Source of the DNA: Haloarcula laminariae
GTDB taxonomy: Archaea > Halobacteriota > Halobacteria > Halobacteriales > Haloarculaceae
Reading direction: 5' to 3'
Assembly: GCF_025457605.1 (NCBI RefSeq)
Contig: NZ_JAMZFY010000005.1
Coordinates: 1-64,000, forward strand
Length of the DNA stretch: 64,000 nucleotides
In this document: positions 8,819-17,169 of the stretch, piece after piece
Position numbering within the stretch: position 1 is the stretch's first letter
Layout of the letters: each line of letters opens with the position of its first letter
Made by a program: the position numbers and the translations under genes
Notes under the pieces: model-generated
Database searches by the model: none
The model's input: the letters and a program-made list of their open reading frames with translations, nothing else
Told to the model about the DNA's origin: nothing

Positions 8819-10081
8819 ATGGATTCGCCGTTCGACGACCCGGGAAAAATCTTCGCCGATAAACGTCCCTTCGACGAAGGGTATACGCCGGAAACGATTC
8901 TTTGCCGAGATGAGGAAATCAGTCGCTACTCCGAAGCACTCCAGGACGTTGTTGAGGGATTCGGTCCGAACAACGTTTTCATCTATGGGCAGACGGGCAA
9001 CGGCAAGACCGTCGTCACGAAGAAGATGATGGGTTTTCTCCGCGAGGAAACCGCACAACACGATATCCCACTCACAATTCTGGAGGTCAACTGCAACAAG
9101 GACGATAGCATCTTCAACGTCCTCATCTCGCTTATCAACCAGCTTCGGCCGCCAGATGATCAGGTTCCCGAACAGGGCCCGACGAAGGGCTTTCTCTGGT
9201 CGACGCTGTATGAGGAACTCGACCAGCTCGATGGCGACGCGGTCGTCGTCCTGGACGAAATCGATATGCTCGGTGCCGACAACGACAAACTCCTCTATGA
9301 GTTTCCTCGGGCGCGGAAAATGGGTTCGCTCGAAGACACTCGTGTTGGCGTGATTGGCATCTCGAACAACCACATGTTCAAGGACTCATTGGATCCTCGC
9401 GTCAAGAGCACGCTCTGTGAGTACGAAATCTTCTTTTCGCCCTACGACGCCAACGAGCTGACCGAGATTCTCGACCACTACGCCGAACTCGTGTTCCGTG
9501 AGGGGACAATCGATGAGGGAGTCATCGAACTCTGTGCGGCCCGGGCTGCCCAGGAACAAGGTGACGCTCGCGAAGCTCTCGATCTTCTGGAAACAGCTGG
9601 GAATATCGCTCGGAAACAAGACGCAACGCAGGTCACACAGGCACATGTCGAAGAGGCTGGCAGCCGTGTCGAGGAACAGCGCGTCCTCACCATCGTTCGC
9701 GACCAGCTCACCTCCCAAATGAAACTTGCCTTGCTCGCGACGACGTTCCTCAATCTTGATGACGAATCTTCGCCACGAGCGAAGAACATCTACAACGTCT
9801 ATGAGAACATTTGTTCGGTCTGTGGCTACGAACCCCGTTCGAAGCGTCGCGTGAACGACTTCCTCGATTCGATTCGTCTGTATGGCCTGCTCGAGCGCAA
9901 CGAACGCAATCTTGGCCGTGCAGGTGGACGCTCATACATTCATACGCTGGAAGTCTCGCCCGAACTCGTCTTCGAGGGGCTGAAATACGATCAGGAAGGC
10001 GCCGAATCGATGCTCGAGCGCTATGATCTCGTTCCGGATCCTGAGGATGCAGACCAAGCACGACTGACTGCATATATGTAA
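8819..10081 (+). CDS. orc/cdc6: Orc1/Cdc6-family replication initiator
   Basis: An AAA+ ATPase of 420 residues from ATG 8819. Walker A is GQTGNGKT (57-64) and Walker B is VVVLDEID (142-149), followed by sensor motif GVIGISNN and a C-terminal winged helix that reads double-stranded origin DNA. An ATG 10 codons upstream (8789) is also in frame. I prefer 8819 because a TTTTATG box at about 8783-8789 is then placed as the TATA element of a leaderless transcript. The adjacent inverted origin boxes identify this as the cognate initiator of the replicon or of an integrated replicon. Confidence 0.95.
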   Translation: MDSPFDDPGKIFADKRPFDEGYTPETILCRDEEISRYSEALQDVVEGFGPNNVFIYGQTGNGKTVVTKKMMGFLREETAQHDIPLTILEVNCNKDDSIFNVLISLINQLRPPDDQVPEQGPTKGFLWSTLYEELDQLDGDAVVVLDEIDMLGADNDKLLYEFPRARKMGSLEDTRVGVIGISNNHMFKDSLDPRVKSTLCEYEIFFSPYDANELTEILDHYAELVFREGTIDEGVIELCAARAAQEQGDAREALDLLETAGNIARKQDATQVTQAHVEEAGSRVEEQRVLTIVRDQLTSQMKLALLATTFLNLDDESSPRAKNIYNVYENICSVCGYEPRSKRRVNDFLDSIRLYGLLERNERNLGRAGGRSYIHTLEVSPELVFEGLKYDQEGAESMLERYDLVPDPEDADQARLTAYM

Positions 10082-10260
10082 TCTCGACGAGCGAGCGTGC
10101 CACCCAAATCGGCGTCACAACCCATACCCTCGTGAACAACGAGGCGTTCTTCGTCGCCCTCGAAGTGGCCGGCTTGCTCAAGCGTGTGGACCTCGACACC
10201 AGCAACGCCACGAGGTAGTGGATTGACTTCCGTTTCGAGGTTGAGCGACGGTTTTCGACG
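10081..10260 (+). pseudogene. Degenerate coding remnant after orc/cdc6
   Basis: One plus-strand frame reads like a real haloarchaeal protein end (GVTTHTLVNNEAFFVALEVAG, then LLKRVDLDTSNATR), meets an in-frame TAG at 10216-10218, and continues plausibly as WIDFRFEVERRF. No start codon is visible. It is probably the tail of a lost helix-turn-helix-type gene, but I cannot name the family. The rest of the gap to 10496 shows no gene. Confidence 0.35.
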
Positions 10261-10496
10261 GCTGACATCGGAGAGCTGTCAGTATATTTTAACCAGTCAA
10301 CTGCTGTGAGTTGTGTCGTGCTGGTCCCGTGTGTCAACTCGCTATATGACAATATAGATGGAATCGTTGTAACTAAGATGAATTAACAACCCAAAGACAC
10401 CCTCTAAATACCGATATCGGTAGATAGAGTGGATGAAGAGCCAGATTAGATTACCAAACTCGATAAGTAATTGCAATCTTCATACCAGCTACTAGC

Positions 10497-11498
10497 ATGA
10501 TCTCACGTCGGGAATTGCTCACGACTTCTTGTATTGGACTTGCGGGGCTAGCCGGCTGTTCGGGCGGTGATGATGGCAGCTCTAACGGTGATGGTGGTGA
10601 GAACGGGGCGACTGGAACTGTAACGACAACGGAGGACCAGGGAGAAACCTACCTCATGGGCGTTGGGGCAGATGGGACGTCCGTTGCGGTATCAATCAGT
10701 GATGCCGAAACGGTGGCGTCGGTGAATGCAGTTCGCGAGGACGGGGAACTGTTCGCTTCAAAGAAAGTGAATACTGGCGTTTCACAAGTCTCCTTCCCAA
10801 TGGTTGAAGGTGGCCCTGCTCCAGAAGAAATTGTGTCTCCTGGAGCGCAGCTCACATTCGTAGCTGTCAATGGAAGCGGGGACGAACTTGACTCACTCGA
10901 GTGGGCGTATGAACCTCGGCTTGAACTTGCACGGGCATCGACCGGGCAGACGGACTATCCTGAACGTGAGTACTCGGAGCGGTGGCTTGTTGTCGAGATT
11001 GAAAACACTGGCACGGGCCCTGCTATCTTTAATGGTATACAACTTGAACATCTAGAAGCGCAGGATGTCAACCGTGTCGAAAAGCCCATTGTTGACAGCT
11101 TCATGAGTGACCGGGACCACCCCGCGTGGAACCTGTCTGGTTACACAAGTAATTGGTCCACTCCGGTTCCTTCTGATAATCTTGACGAATTTATAACCCC
11201 TACTGACTCGTCTGAATATGCTATTCCAAGCGGTGAATCTCGCAAATTTGTTTATACAGGAGTGTTCATGAGTGGCCGTTCCTACGCAAACCTTGAACAA
11301 TCTCCCGACTACGAGCGCACATTCGGTGTTACAGTGCGCTCAATCCCAGAATATAATTCTTTTTCGTCGTATGAGGTTACCGTCGAACTATCGGGAGAAT
11401 TTAACCACCAGGGGCGCGCTACGAGCCTGAAGTTTTGGCCGAGTGAAACGCAAGTAATCTCAAAGACGGAGGTTGACGGGTCTTCTTTTGGTGAGTGA
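10497..11498 (+). CDS. Twin-arginine-exported lipoprotein of unknown function
   Basis: A 333-residue protein. The N-terminus MISRRELLTTSCIGLAGLAGC has the twin-arginine pair and a lipobox (LAGC, Cys21), followed by a low-complexity Gly/Asp/Asn linker that projects the protein from the cell surface. The mature part is beta-rich with conserved-looking RWLVVEIENTGTGPAIFNGI and a repeated pattern typical of surface immunoglobulin-like folds. It probably sits outside the cytoplasmic membrane, anchored by lipid. No enzyme motif is seen. No partner genes are adjacent. Confidence 0.75.
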   Translation: MISRRELLTTSCIGLAGLAGCSGGDDGSSNGDGGENGATGTVTTTEDQGETYLMGVGADGTSVAVSISDAETVASVNAVREDGELFASKKVNTGVSQVSFPMVEGGPAPEEIVSPGAQLTFVAVNGSGDELDSLEWAYEPRLELARASTGQTDYPEREYSERWLVVEIENTGTGPAIFNGIQLEHLEAQDVNRVEKPIVDSFMSDRDHPAWNLSGYTSNWSTPVPSDNLDEFITPTDSSEYAIPSGESRKFVYTGVFMSGRSYANLEQSPDYERTFGVTVRSIPEYNSFSSYEVTVELSGEFNHQGRATSLKFWPSETQVISKTEVDGSSFGE

Positions 11499-11663
11499 TA
11501 TCCGGGCAGCTTCTTCAGTTCTATTCACTGCCGGTACGGTCTCAGGTCGCATTTCCAACGCCGTTTCTCGTAGGTGTCGTGTGTTGTCCGCCCTTCCTGA
11601 GATCTCCATCCACCGCCGACGGAATCGTCATAATTCTCACCTTTGAACTCTGCTACTGGATAT

Positions 11664-11739
11664 GCAGGTCGGTTGAGCAGCGAATTCTCTTAGCCGACAC
11701 TGAAACAAACCGACTTCCACAGTAGTGACTTGTTTCACA
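11664..11739 (+). repeat. Direct repeat with ACTTCCACAGTA core, copy 1
   Basis: It contains CGAATTCTCT, CTGAAACAAA and GACTTCCACAGTA, ending in CTTGTTTCA. It aligns along its length with 11976-12054, and its second half aligns with 48828-48893. It looks like the end of a mobile element or a mobile promoter, but no transposase gene is nearby. Confidence 0.6.
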
Positions 11740-11975
11740 AGCCGTGAATCGGTCAGTACAGGAGAACCACTTAGCAGTAGGTACTTCATCCAACTCTCTT
11801 GATTTACGGTATGGTTTCCCGCGAGACTCAGATAATGGTCGCTTCTGCCGTGGTAGCCCTCGCTATTCTTTTCGTCCTACGGGCATTTACGAAATTAGGG
11901 GTGTTGCCGAGGTTTGTGATTGTCGTCATCGCTATAATCGTTACACAATCGGCCCTCAAACAGTGCTCTCAGTAA

Positions 11976-12054
11976 GCAGGTCGATTGAGCAACGAATTCT
12001 CTCAGCCGACTCTGAAACAATGAGACTTCCACAGTAACGACTTTTCAGACAAGT
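11976..12054 (+). repeat. Direct repeat with ACTTCCACAGTA core, copy 2
   Basis: It starts with GCAGGTCGATTGAGCAACG and contains GAATTCTCT, CTGAAACAAT and GACTTCCACAGTA. It lies 312 bases after copy 1 in the same orientation. Confidence 0.6.
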
Positions 12055-12098
12055 CGAAACAAACGCAGATTGTGGTGTTGAAAATCCCAACCCAGAGG

Positions 12099-13316
12099 CT
12101 ACCGCTCCGACAACGCGTATATGTGATCACTCCAGATGTACACCATCCTATCCACCACTGTCGGCGATGATCGCACAACGTCCCCTGTCTGATGTGCCCA
12201 TTGCTCGGTTCCATCGGCTGCCGACAACGCGTACACGCTGCCGTCGTCACTCCCGACGTAGACTGTCCCATCCACCACTGTCGGCGACGACCGTACCTCG
12301 TCCCCAGTCTCATATGCCCATTGCTCGGTTCCATCGGCTGCCGACAACGCATACACGCTGTGGTCGAAACTTCCGACGTAGACGGTCCCATCCGCCACTG
12401 CCGGTGAGGAATACACCGCGTCCCCGATATCATATGCCCATTGCTCGGTCCCGTCGGCTGCCGATAACGCATACACGCTGTGGTCGTAACTCCCAATGTA
12501 GACCGTCCCGTCAACTACTGCCGGCGACGAAACCACATCGTCACCAGTCTCATATGCCCATTGCTCGGCTCCATCGGCTGCCGACAACGCGTACACGCTT
12601 TGGTCGGCACTCCCAATGTAAACTGTCCCATCCACCACTGCCGGCGACGCATGCACCGAGCTCCCAGTCTCATATGCCCATTGCTCGGTCCCATCGGCTG
12701 CCGACAACGCATACACACTGTCGTCGAGGCTACCGACATAGACCGTCCCATCAACGACTGCTGGCGATGAATACACCCGGTCCCCGGTCTCATATGCCCA
12801 CTGCTCGGTTCCGTCGGCTGCCGACAATGCGTACACACTCCCGTCGGTACTCCCGATGTAGACCGTCCCGTCAACCACTGCCGGCGACGAATTTAACGGG
12901 CTTATGGAGTCATATTCCCATTGTTCGGTCCCATCGGTTGCCGACAACGCATACACACTGCCGGCGCCACTTCCGACGTAGACCGTCCCATCAACGACTG
13001 CTGGCGATGACCGCACCTTGCTCCTAGTCTGGAAGGCCCATTGCTTGGTGACTGACGTTTTGGGGCCGGTTTCACTCGGGCGAGAGCCCGTGTTCGCGGT
13101 GTCATACCTGAACATGGGGGCTCCGCCCATATCGCCTGAACCGCCGTTAGCATCGCTGGAGTCTTCGGCAGTGTCAATTGCATCTTCGTCAGCATCACTC
13201 GAATCTTCGTTAGTATCGGCTGAGTCTTCCCCAAGTATACCAAGACAGCCTGAAAGACCCAGCACTGTGCCCGATATCGAAGCTTTGAGAAAATTCCGAC
13301 GACGCGACGAATCCAT
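12099..13316 (-). CDS. PQQ-repeat beta-propeller lipoprotein (BamB-like)
   Basis: From ATG 13316 the protein is about 405 residues. It starts MDSSRRRNFLKASISG with a twin-arginine signal and lipobox (LSGC), then a long Asp/Ser/Glu linker, then eight blades of about 39-40 residues each built on DGTVYVGS...SVYALSAADGTEQWAYETGD. This is the PQQ-binding-like (YVTN/BamB) propeller pattern, though nothing shows that PQQ is bound. It should be a lipid-anchored surface protein, probably for protein-protein contact. The blades are nearly identical even in DNA, with a period near 120 bases, so the repeats were recently expanded or homogenised. An alternative start 8 codons upstream is less typical. Confidence 0.88.
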   Translation of the reverse strand: MDSSRRRNFLKASISGTVLGLSGCLGILGEDSADTNEDSSDADEDAIDTAEDSSDANGGSGDMGGAPMFRYDTANTGSRPSETGPKTSVTKQWAFQTRSKVRSSPAVVDGTVYVGSGAGSVYALSATDGTEQWEYDSISPLNSSPAVVDGTVYIGSTDGSVYALSAADGTEQWAYETGDRVYSSPAVVDGTVYVGSLDDSVYALSAADGTEQWAYETGSSVHASPAVVDGTVYIGSADQSVYALSAADGAEQWAYETGDDVVSSPAVVDGTVYIGSYDHSVYALSAADGTEQWAYDIGDAVYSSPAVADGTVYVGSFDHSVYALSAADGTEQWAYETGDEVRSSPTVVDGTVYVGSDDGSVYALSAADGTEQWAHQTGDVVRSSPTVVDRMVYIWSDHIYALSER

Positions 13317-13779
13317 GGAAAATAATTCCTTTGTCAGCACTTATTATTTGCTACCAAATCTGACAAAAAGACAGCTGTAGTCGGCGGCGTTCTCTCGGGC
13401 GTCTCGGATATCCGTGTAGACGCTTATCTACAGACGGGGTTAGCCAGACAAGGTCAAACTGTCGTCACGACCAGCGACCTACTGGCATACGCAGTACTGG
13501 AGAAAGCCTGGTAGTTGAGGGGGCTGCTTGTCGACTTGTAACCACAGATAGGACGTTTCGCCGATACAGGCGTCAGCTCAAATGGTGGCCGTTGGAAGCC
13601 CTCATCCGTATGGTCAGCAACAATCCGGCACGGTGTTTGCCGATGGGCCTTATATCGAGCAGTGACCCAACACCCGTACGGCCCCAGTCCGTAAAGAAAA
13701 ACTCAGAAACACGTGCGCTGCCCACCGCTGGCACCTTTCGAGAACTGTTTTGCCACTGCACGGTGAGGGTGGAGCTAAG
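13317..13779. other. Intergenic region with a short coding remnant
   Basis: One plus-strand frame at about 13384-13513 reads GGVLSGVSDIRVDAYLQTGL and LLAYAVLEKAW before a stop, which looks like the tail of a lost gene. Nothing else is recognisable before the nuclease pseudogene at 13780. Confidence 0.35.
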
Positions 13780-14324
13780 ATGGTTATCGTTGAGGAGGTC
13801 ACCAAACTGAGCGAGCGCCGTACCCAGACCTCGTCTGAGGCATTTCCAGATGAGGCACTGGCGTCGATACGGGCGGCCGTCGAGGCTGTCCCCGCTGATG
13901 TCTTCGACGGCTCGACGAAACACAGGGAGGTCGGCGGGTTCGATGCCGGGATTGCTGATAGCCTCCCACAGTACGAGTATGAGGGAGATGCGGGAGGTGG
14001 CTTCAACCCGAACTGCAAGCTCTGGTCGCATCTGGGGTTCAACTACAGCGTCGACCTCTACGACGCCGATGCCCGCATCGCTATCGAGGTCGAAAAGAGC
14101 GAACGCAAGAACGTCAGCGACGATCTCCTCAAGTTCCAGAAAGGTACCGCACACAGAAGGATAGCCGGCCGAAGATCGAGTTCGGCTGTCTGGTGCTGCC
14201 GGTGAACTATCTCGGTCGGCACAACCTCTACCAGCACAGCCTGACCAAGCTGGACTTCATGAAGGGCGTCCTGTTCATCGACGATGTCGCTGTCATCGGC
14301 TATCGCGACCCGCGCCCGGACTGA
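13780..14324 (+). pseudogene. Frameshifted paralogue of the small nuclease-like protein
   Basis: From ATG 13780 the frame encodes VEAVPADVFDGSTKHREVGG and CKLWSHLGFNYSVDLYDADA, then IAIEVEKSE, closely matching the intact protein at 5642-6187. Around 14140-14150 the reading frame must shift by one base for the match to continue as RPKIEFGCLVLPVNYLG and FIDDVAVIGYRDPRPD, ending at 14324. A single frameshift therefore separates the putative active site from the C-terminal third. The gene is probably dead unless the shift is a sequencing error. Confidence 0.8.
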
Positions 14325-14344
14325 CCCGTCTTCCTGGTTGACTC

Positions 14345-14470
14345 TCAGAATTCGCCGCCACAGGCCGGACAGATGGGCTCGTCACCGTCCGTCGACGGCG
14401 CCACGCTGAGCTGACAGTGGTCACACCACAGCCGACGCTCGTCGGTACCGTCTGGTGTGTCGTGGGTCAT
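14345..14470 (-). CDS. 41-residue zinc-ribbon micro-protein
   Basis: A short gene read from ATG at 14468-14470 to TGA at 14345-14347. The product has two CxxC pairs, WCDHC near residues 15-19 and ICPACGG near 33-39, which form a rubredoxin-like zinc knuckle. Haloarchaea carry many such zinc-finger micro-proteins, some needed for growth or biofilm. It lies 20 bases from the end of the nuclease pseudogene and 42 bases downstream (in its own direction) of a TTAACCAACA inverted repeat. A role as a small DNA- or protein-binding adaptor is inference. Confidence 0.72.
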   Translation of the reverse strand: MTHDTPDGTDERRLWCDHCQLSVAPSTDGDEPICPACGGEF

Positions 14471-14512
14471 GGTTGGAAGTAGACTCGGCGGGTGCAAGAA
14501 GTCTCGGCGTAG

Positions 14513-14554
14513 TTAACCAACATGCACGGTCCAGCGGCAGGTCGCGTTGGTTAA
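14513..14554. repeat. Dispersed inverted repeat, copy 3, upstream of zinc-ribbon gene
   Basis: TTAACCAACA is at 14513-14522 and the right arm CGTTGGTTAA at 14545-14554, interior 22 bases. It lies 42 bases upstream of the minus-strand zinc-ribbon micro-gene. Confidence 0.85.
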
Positions 14555-14600
14555 GAGAATGCCGGCAGCCCGCCCGCCATGGTCGTCGACGAGTCTCTGC

Positions 14601-14633
14601 ACCATCCACGCCATAGTCGAGACGGTCGATAGC
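14601..14633 (+). repeat. Short dispersed repeat (CATCCACGC..GTCGAGACGGTCGAT), copy A
   Basis: Three similar segments of about 32 bases occur here, at 15929-15960 and at 17305-17336. One frame of each reads I(H/P)A(I/T)VETVD(S/G). Copies A and B each lie about 50 bases beyond a TTAACCAACA palindrome; copies B and C lie directly beyond the 3' ends of minus-strand genes. They may be scars of a common ancestral gene. Confidence 0.5.
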
Positions 14634-14825
14634 CTCCAGTACAAGTTAGACACCGACCAGAACCTCGGCGTTGGGATCGTACAACTTCGCGAGGCCGACG
14701 ACCGCAAGGGGTGTCGTGATAAGAGTGCATATACGGACTTGATTCAAACCGGTCAAGAGCTCCCAGAATACTGGATACAATGACGGCGTTTCATTACGTA
14801 TTCTCGGCTACTCGATATCACTGGC

Positions 14826-15443
14826 GTGCGCTCGTATCTGTATCGTCGTGGGTTACAGCTCGTCGATGTCGGCCGAATAGTCCTGAGTGTGGTGACGATA
14901 CCAGGTACCGTGCTCCACGAGCTGGCCCATGCTTGTGGCTGTGTGATCACCAGGACAGACATCCACGAGATTCAGTTCTGGCAGTGGCAGAACTATCTCG
15001 ATTGGGAGGCAGACAATCAGCGGCCCGGCTTTATCCGGCATGACCACCCAGGCAAGCCGTGGCAGAGCGTCTTGATTTCGGCGATGCCGCTGCCGGTCTG
15101 TTTCAGTTGTGGAGCCCTGCTGTATATCATCGCAGATTTCCTTGCCTACCCGTCGTCACTCCTCGCGTTCGGTCTCGGGAGTGTCTTCCTGTTCAGTATG
15201 GGGCTGAGCCAGACGGACCTCGGGAATATAGAACGGTATACTGCTGACCTCACCGGGATTGAAGCGTGGATTTGGACTGTATTTGCCCGACTGAGTCGGA
15301 ATGAGGGACTCCTAATGGGTAGTATCCCTGCGGGAGCGTTTCTTCTCCTTGACCTCCCACTCTGGACCATAGTGTTGGTCGGTATCTGGCATCTGTGTCT
15401 CGAGGTGGCGTGTCTGTCGTATGACTGGTGGCACACACAGTAG
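14826..15443 (+). CDS. Membrane HExxH metalloprotease-like protein
   Basis: A 205-residue protein. VLHELAHACGC at about residues 30-40 contains HELAH, the HExxH zinc motif, inside a hydrophobic segment. At least three further membrane spans follow (SVLISAMPLPVCFSCGALLY, LLAFGLGSVFLFSMGLS, the last 40 residues). This resembles small M50/site-2-protease-like or DUF3267-type membrane metallopeptidases of haloarchaea. DLGNIERYTADLTGIE may supply the third ligand (Asp). The substrate is unknown. It has no obvious operon partners. Confidence 0.72.
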   Translation: MRSYLYRRGLQLVDVGRIVLSVVTIPGTVLHELAHACGCVITRTDIHEIQFWQWQNYLDWEADNQRPGFIRHDHPGKPWQSVLISAMPLPVCFSCGALLYIIADFLAYPSSLLAFGLGSVFLFSMGLSQTDLGNIERYTADLTGIEAWIWTVFARLSRNEGLLMGSIPAGAFLLLDLPLWTIVLVGIWHLCLEVACLSYDWWHTQ

Positions 15444-15507
15444 GAGCCGTCGACAGCATGAACCAGACGAGCGAGGAAGCAAGCCGATACGACAAGCAAC
15501 TGTCGCA

Positions 15508-15834
15508 TTAGTCGGTGGACTGAGCCGGGCCAATGTACTTCGATTTGATTTTGTCCCCATCTCGCCACTGCCAGTACCGGTAGCGGTTGTCGTTGATTTC
15601 CTTGACTGTGACCGATGCGTTGGTCGGAACCGCTGCTGGCCGCTCATCTGGTACGGCAGCAGCCGACTCGTCTTCAGCTTCGTCCTCGGCCTCGAGGCGT
15701 GTCTGTCGCTCGCGATACTCGGCCAGGGTTTCGGCATACGTGGCGAGGGCCCGAATCTGGGTTGGAGACAGAGTCGCACACTCGTCGGTGAATCCCGCCG
15801 GGAGCGGCGCCGGTGGGGTCGGTTCCTTGGCCAT
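15508..15834 (-). CDS. DUF6788-like small protein, second copy
   Basis: A 108-residue protein with a Pro-rich start, a charged helical middle (ALATYAETLAEYRERQTRLE) and a C-terminal hairpin YRYWQWRDGDKIKSKYIGPA that matches the end of the protein at 7662-8030. The N-terminal halves are unrelated, so the shared part is the C-terminal domain. The ATG at 15834 lies 5 bases from the TTAACCAACA inverted repeat at 15840-15880, as for the other copy. Function unknown. Confidence 0.68.
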   Translation of the reverse strand: MAKEPTPPAPLPAGFTDECATLSPTQIRALATYAETLAEYRERQTRLEAEDEAEDESAAAVPDERPAAVPTNASVTVKEINDNRYRYWQWRDGDKIKSKYIGPAQSTD

Positions 15835-15839
15835 CTGTA

Positions 15840-15880
15840 TTAACCAACAGCCAGTCCATAATCTTCACTATGTTGGTTAA
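15840..15880. repeat. Dispersed inverted repeat, copy 4, at start of second DUF6788-like gene
   Basis: Both arms are perfect: TTAACCAACA at 15840-15849 and TGTTGGTTAA at 15871-15880, interior 21 bases. The near arm is 5 bases from the minus-strand start codon at 15834. Confidence 0.88.
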
Positions 15881-15928
15881 GACACTGTTGTCGGTTTTCG
15901 TCCAGAATTACGCGCTTCATCTATCGTG

Positions 15929-15960
15929 CCATCCACGCGACGGTTGAGACAGTCGATGGC
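15929..15960 (+). repeat. Short dispersed repeat (VETVD motif), copy B
   Basis: CCATCCACGCGACGGTTGAG followed by ACAGTCGATGGC; see copies at 14601 and 17305. It ends 8 bases before the stop of the DUF429 gene. Confidence 0.5.
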
Positions 15961-15967
15961 CCGATTA

Positions 15968-16684
15968 CTATTCCTCCCACTCTTCGATGTCGACATCAAA
16001 ATCTGGGTAATAGATTCTTGGTTCATCGGATGCTGGCTTCGCTGGGATAGTCGTGAGCTCTTTCTGGGCCGCCGTAGCGAGTACCATCGAATCAAGAATA
16101 TCATCACGACGGACATCTTTCCGATAGTAATCCGTACATGCTTCATTGTAGTGCCTTCTCGGCGTATCGAGTGCATCGCTGAGCAACTTCATTCGGAGGC
16201 CTTGACCCCGCTGTGACGATTTCGAGTAGGCGATTGGTTGGCCGTTGAGTTCAGCAAAGCAGAGTTCTGGATGGCTCTCTCGAATCGTGCTGTCATACTC
16301 TTGCCCCACGACGCGGTTGACTTCACGGATTTTGTCGCCGATGCTGTAGGCCTGCCTTGAGAGGCCATTCCCGAGCTGATTCCGGTGCTTAGCGTTCGCA
16401 GCCTCATAGTCCTCGCAGTCCAGTGCACTCTGGCATGGTGGGAAGAAGACCGAGTTCCCGCGACTGCCAAGTTCCTCACGGGCAGCGAGATCACAGCGGC
16501 GCCGTGCTTCAGTTGGGTAGCCGATGGGGATATCGACAAGAATCCGTGTGGCATCGTAGGTCGTACAGAGATTCTCGAATTCGTCGAAGACCGCTGTACT
16601 GATACTATCGTCATCAAGGATTGTTGCGAACCACCCAGCCGGACACGCATCGACGCCGACGACAGCTTTGCTATTGCTGCTCAT
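15968..16684 (-). CDS. DUF429 family protein (predicted RNase H-like nuclease)
   Basis: A 238-residue protein. The N-terminus VVGVDACPAGWFATIL followed by ILVDIPIGYP and RRRCDLAAREELGSRGNSVFF is the DUF429 signature. The family has an RNase H-like fold with Asp residues (D12 and the D of VDIPIG) placed as a nuclease active site. No substrate is established. The gene overlaps the upstream nuclease-like gene by 4 bases (16681-16684), so both are translated from one message and probably act together, possibly in defence. Confidence 0.85.
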   Translation of the reverse strand: MSSNSKAVVGVDACPAGWFATILDDDSISTAVFDEFENLCTTYDATRILVDIPIGYPTEARRRCDLAAREELGSRGNSVFFPPCQSALDCEDYEAANAKHRNQLGNGLSRQAYSIGDKIREVNRVVGQEYDSTIRESHPELCFAELNGQPIAYSKSSQRGQGLRMKLLSDALDTPRRHYNEACTDYYRKDVRRDDILDSMVLATAAQKELTTIPAKPASDEPRIYYPDFDVDIEEWEE

Positions 16685-17169
16685 TGGGCCTCAGTGTACT
16701 CCATGACGAAGACCGGCAATTCGATAGGGAAATGCTCGCTAAAGAATGGGCCATTTAGTTCTCGCCGTGTCCGGCGCAGAGACGGGTCTCGATCGGTTGG
16801 GTACATGAGCACGGCAACGTCGATGGGAAGCGTCTCCAAGCGTTCTGCGGCGGCCTGTATCTTCATGAGATGCCAGCGGGCCCGCATCTGCTCTTTGCGC
16901 TCGTGTTCGATGGCCACCCGATGAGCATCGTGATAGGCATCGAGAAACGGTGTGAGTCGCTCTGCATGGGGGCTGTCGGCGGGTCCGAGATCGACTTGGA
17001 CCTGTGTTTCCCAGCCACCCATATCGTAGAGTGCCTCCGACCGTGCCGAGTAGGATCCCTGGCCAGAGTGTTTTGCCCAGATAGCCGGGAGTTGTTTCAG
17101 TTCCCCGAGAACACCTTTCTCGCGTAACCGGGCTTTCCCACCGTTGTGTGAATACGTCTCTAGATGCAT
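16681..17169 (-). CDS. Restriction-endonuclease-like protein paired with DUF429
   Basis: A 162-residue protein with no family I can name. WETQVQVDLGPADS, then HRVAIEHERKEQMRARWHL and a hydrophobic strand IDVAVLMYPTDRD, follows the same order (Asp, Glu-x-Glu-x-Lys-like, helix, strand ending in P) as the nuclease-like protein at 5642-6187. A PD-(D/E)XK-type fold is therefore possible. Its stop overlaps the start of the DUF429 gene by 4 bases. ATG at 17169 gives MHLETYSHNGGKARLREKGV. Confidence 0.6.
   Translation of the reverse strand: MHLETYSHNGGKARLREKGVLGELKQLPAIWAKHSGQGSYSARSEALYDMGGWETQVQVDLGPADSPHAERLTPFLDAYHDAHRVAIEHERKEQMRARWHLMKIQAAAERLETLPIDVAVLMYPTDRDPSLRRTRRELNGPFFSEHFPIELPVFVMEYTEAQ

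Larger units (their letters stand above)
11499..12098. other. Intergenic region holding a direct repeat
   Basis: No convincing gene is present. Two copies of a roughly 76-79 base repeat occur at 11664-11739 and 11976-12054, listed separately. The stretch between them has no clear coding character. Confidence 0.5.

Noticed and set aside
11744-12037. Plus-strand frame of 97 codons between the two lipoprotein genes
   Set aside because: It ends in the same peptide as the frame before it only because both cross copies of the dispersed direct repeat; no protein-like composition elsewhere.
12167-13027. Repetitive 286-codon plus-strand frame opposite the propeller gene
   Set aside because: It is the antisense of the tandem blades; the minus-strand frame has signal peptide, lipobox and blade pattern.
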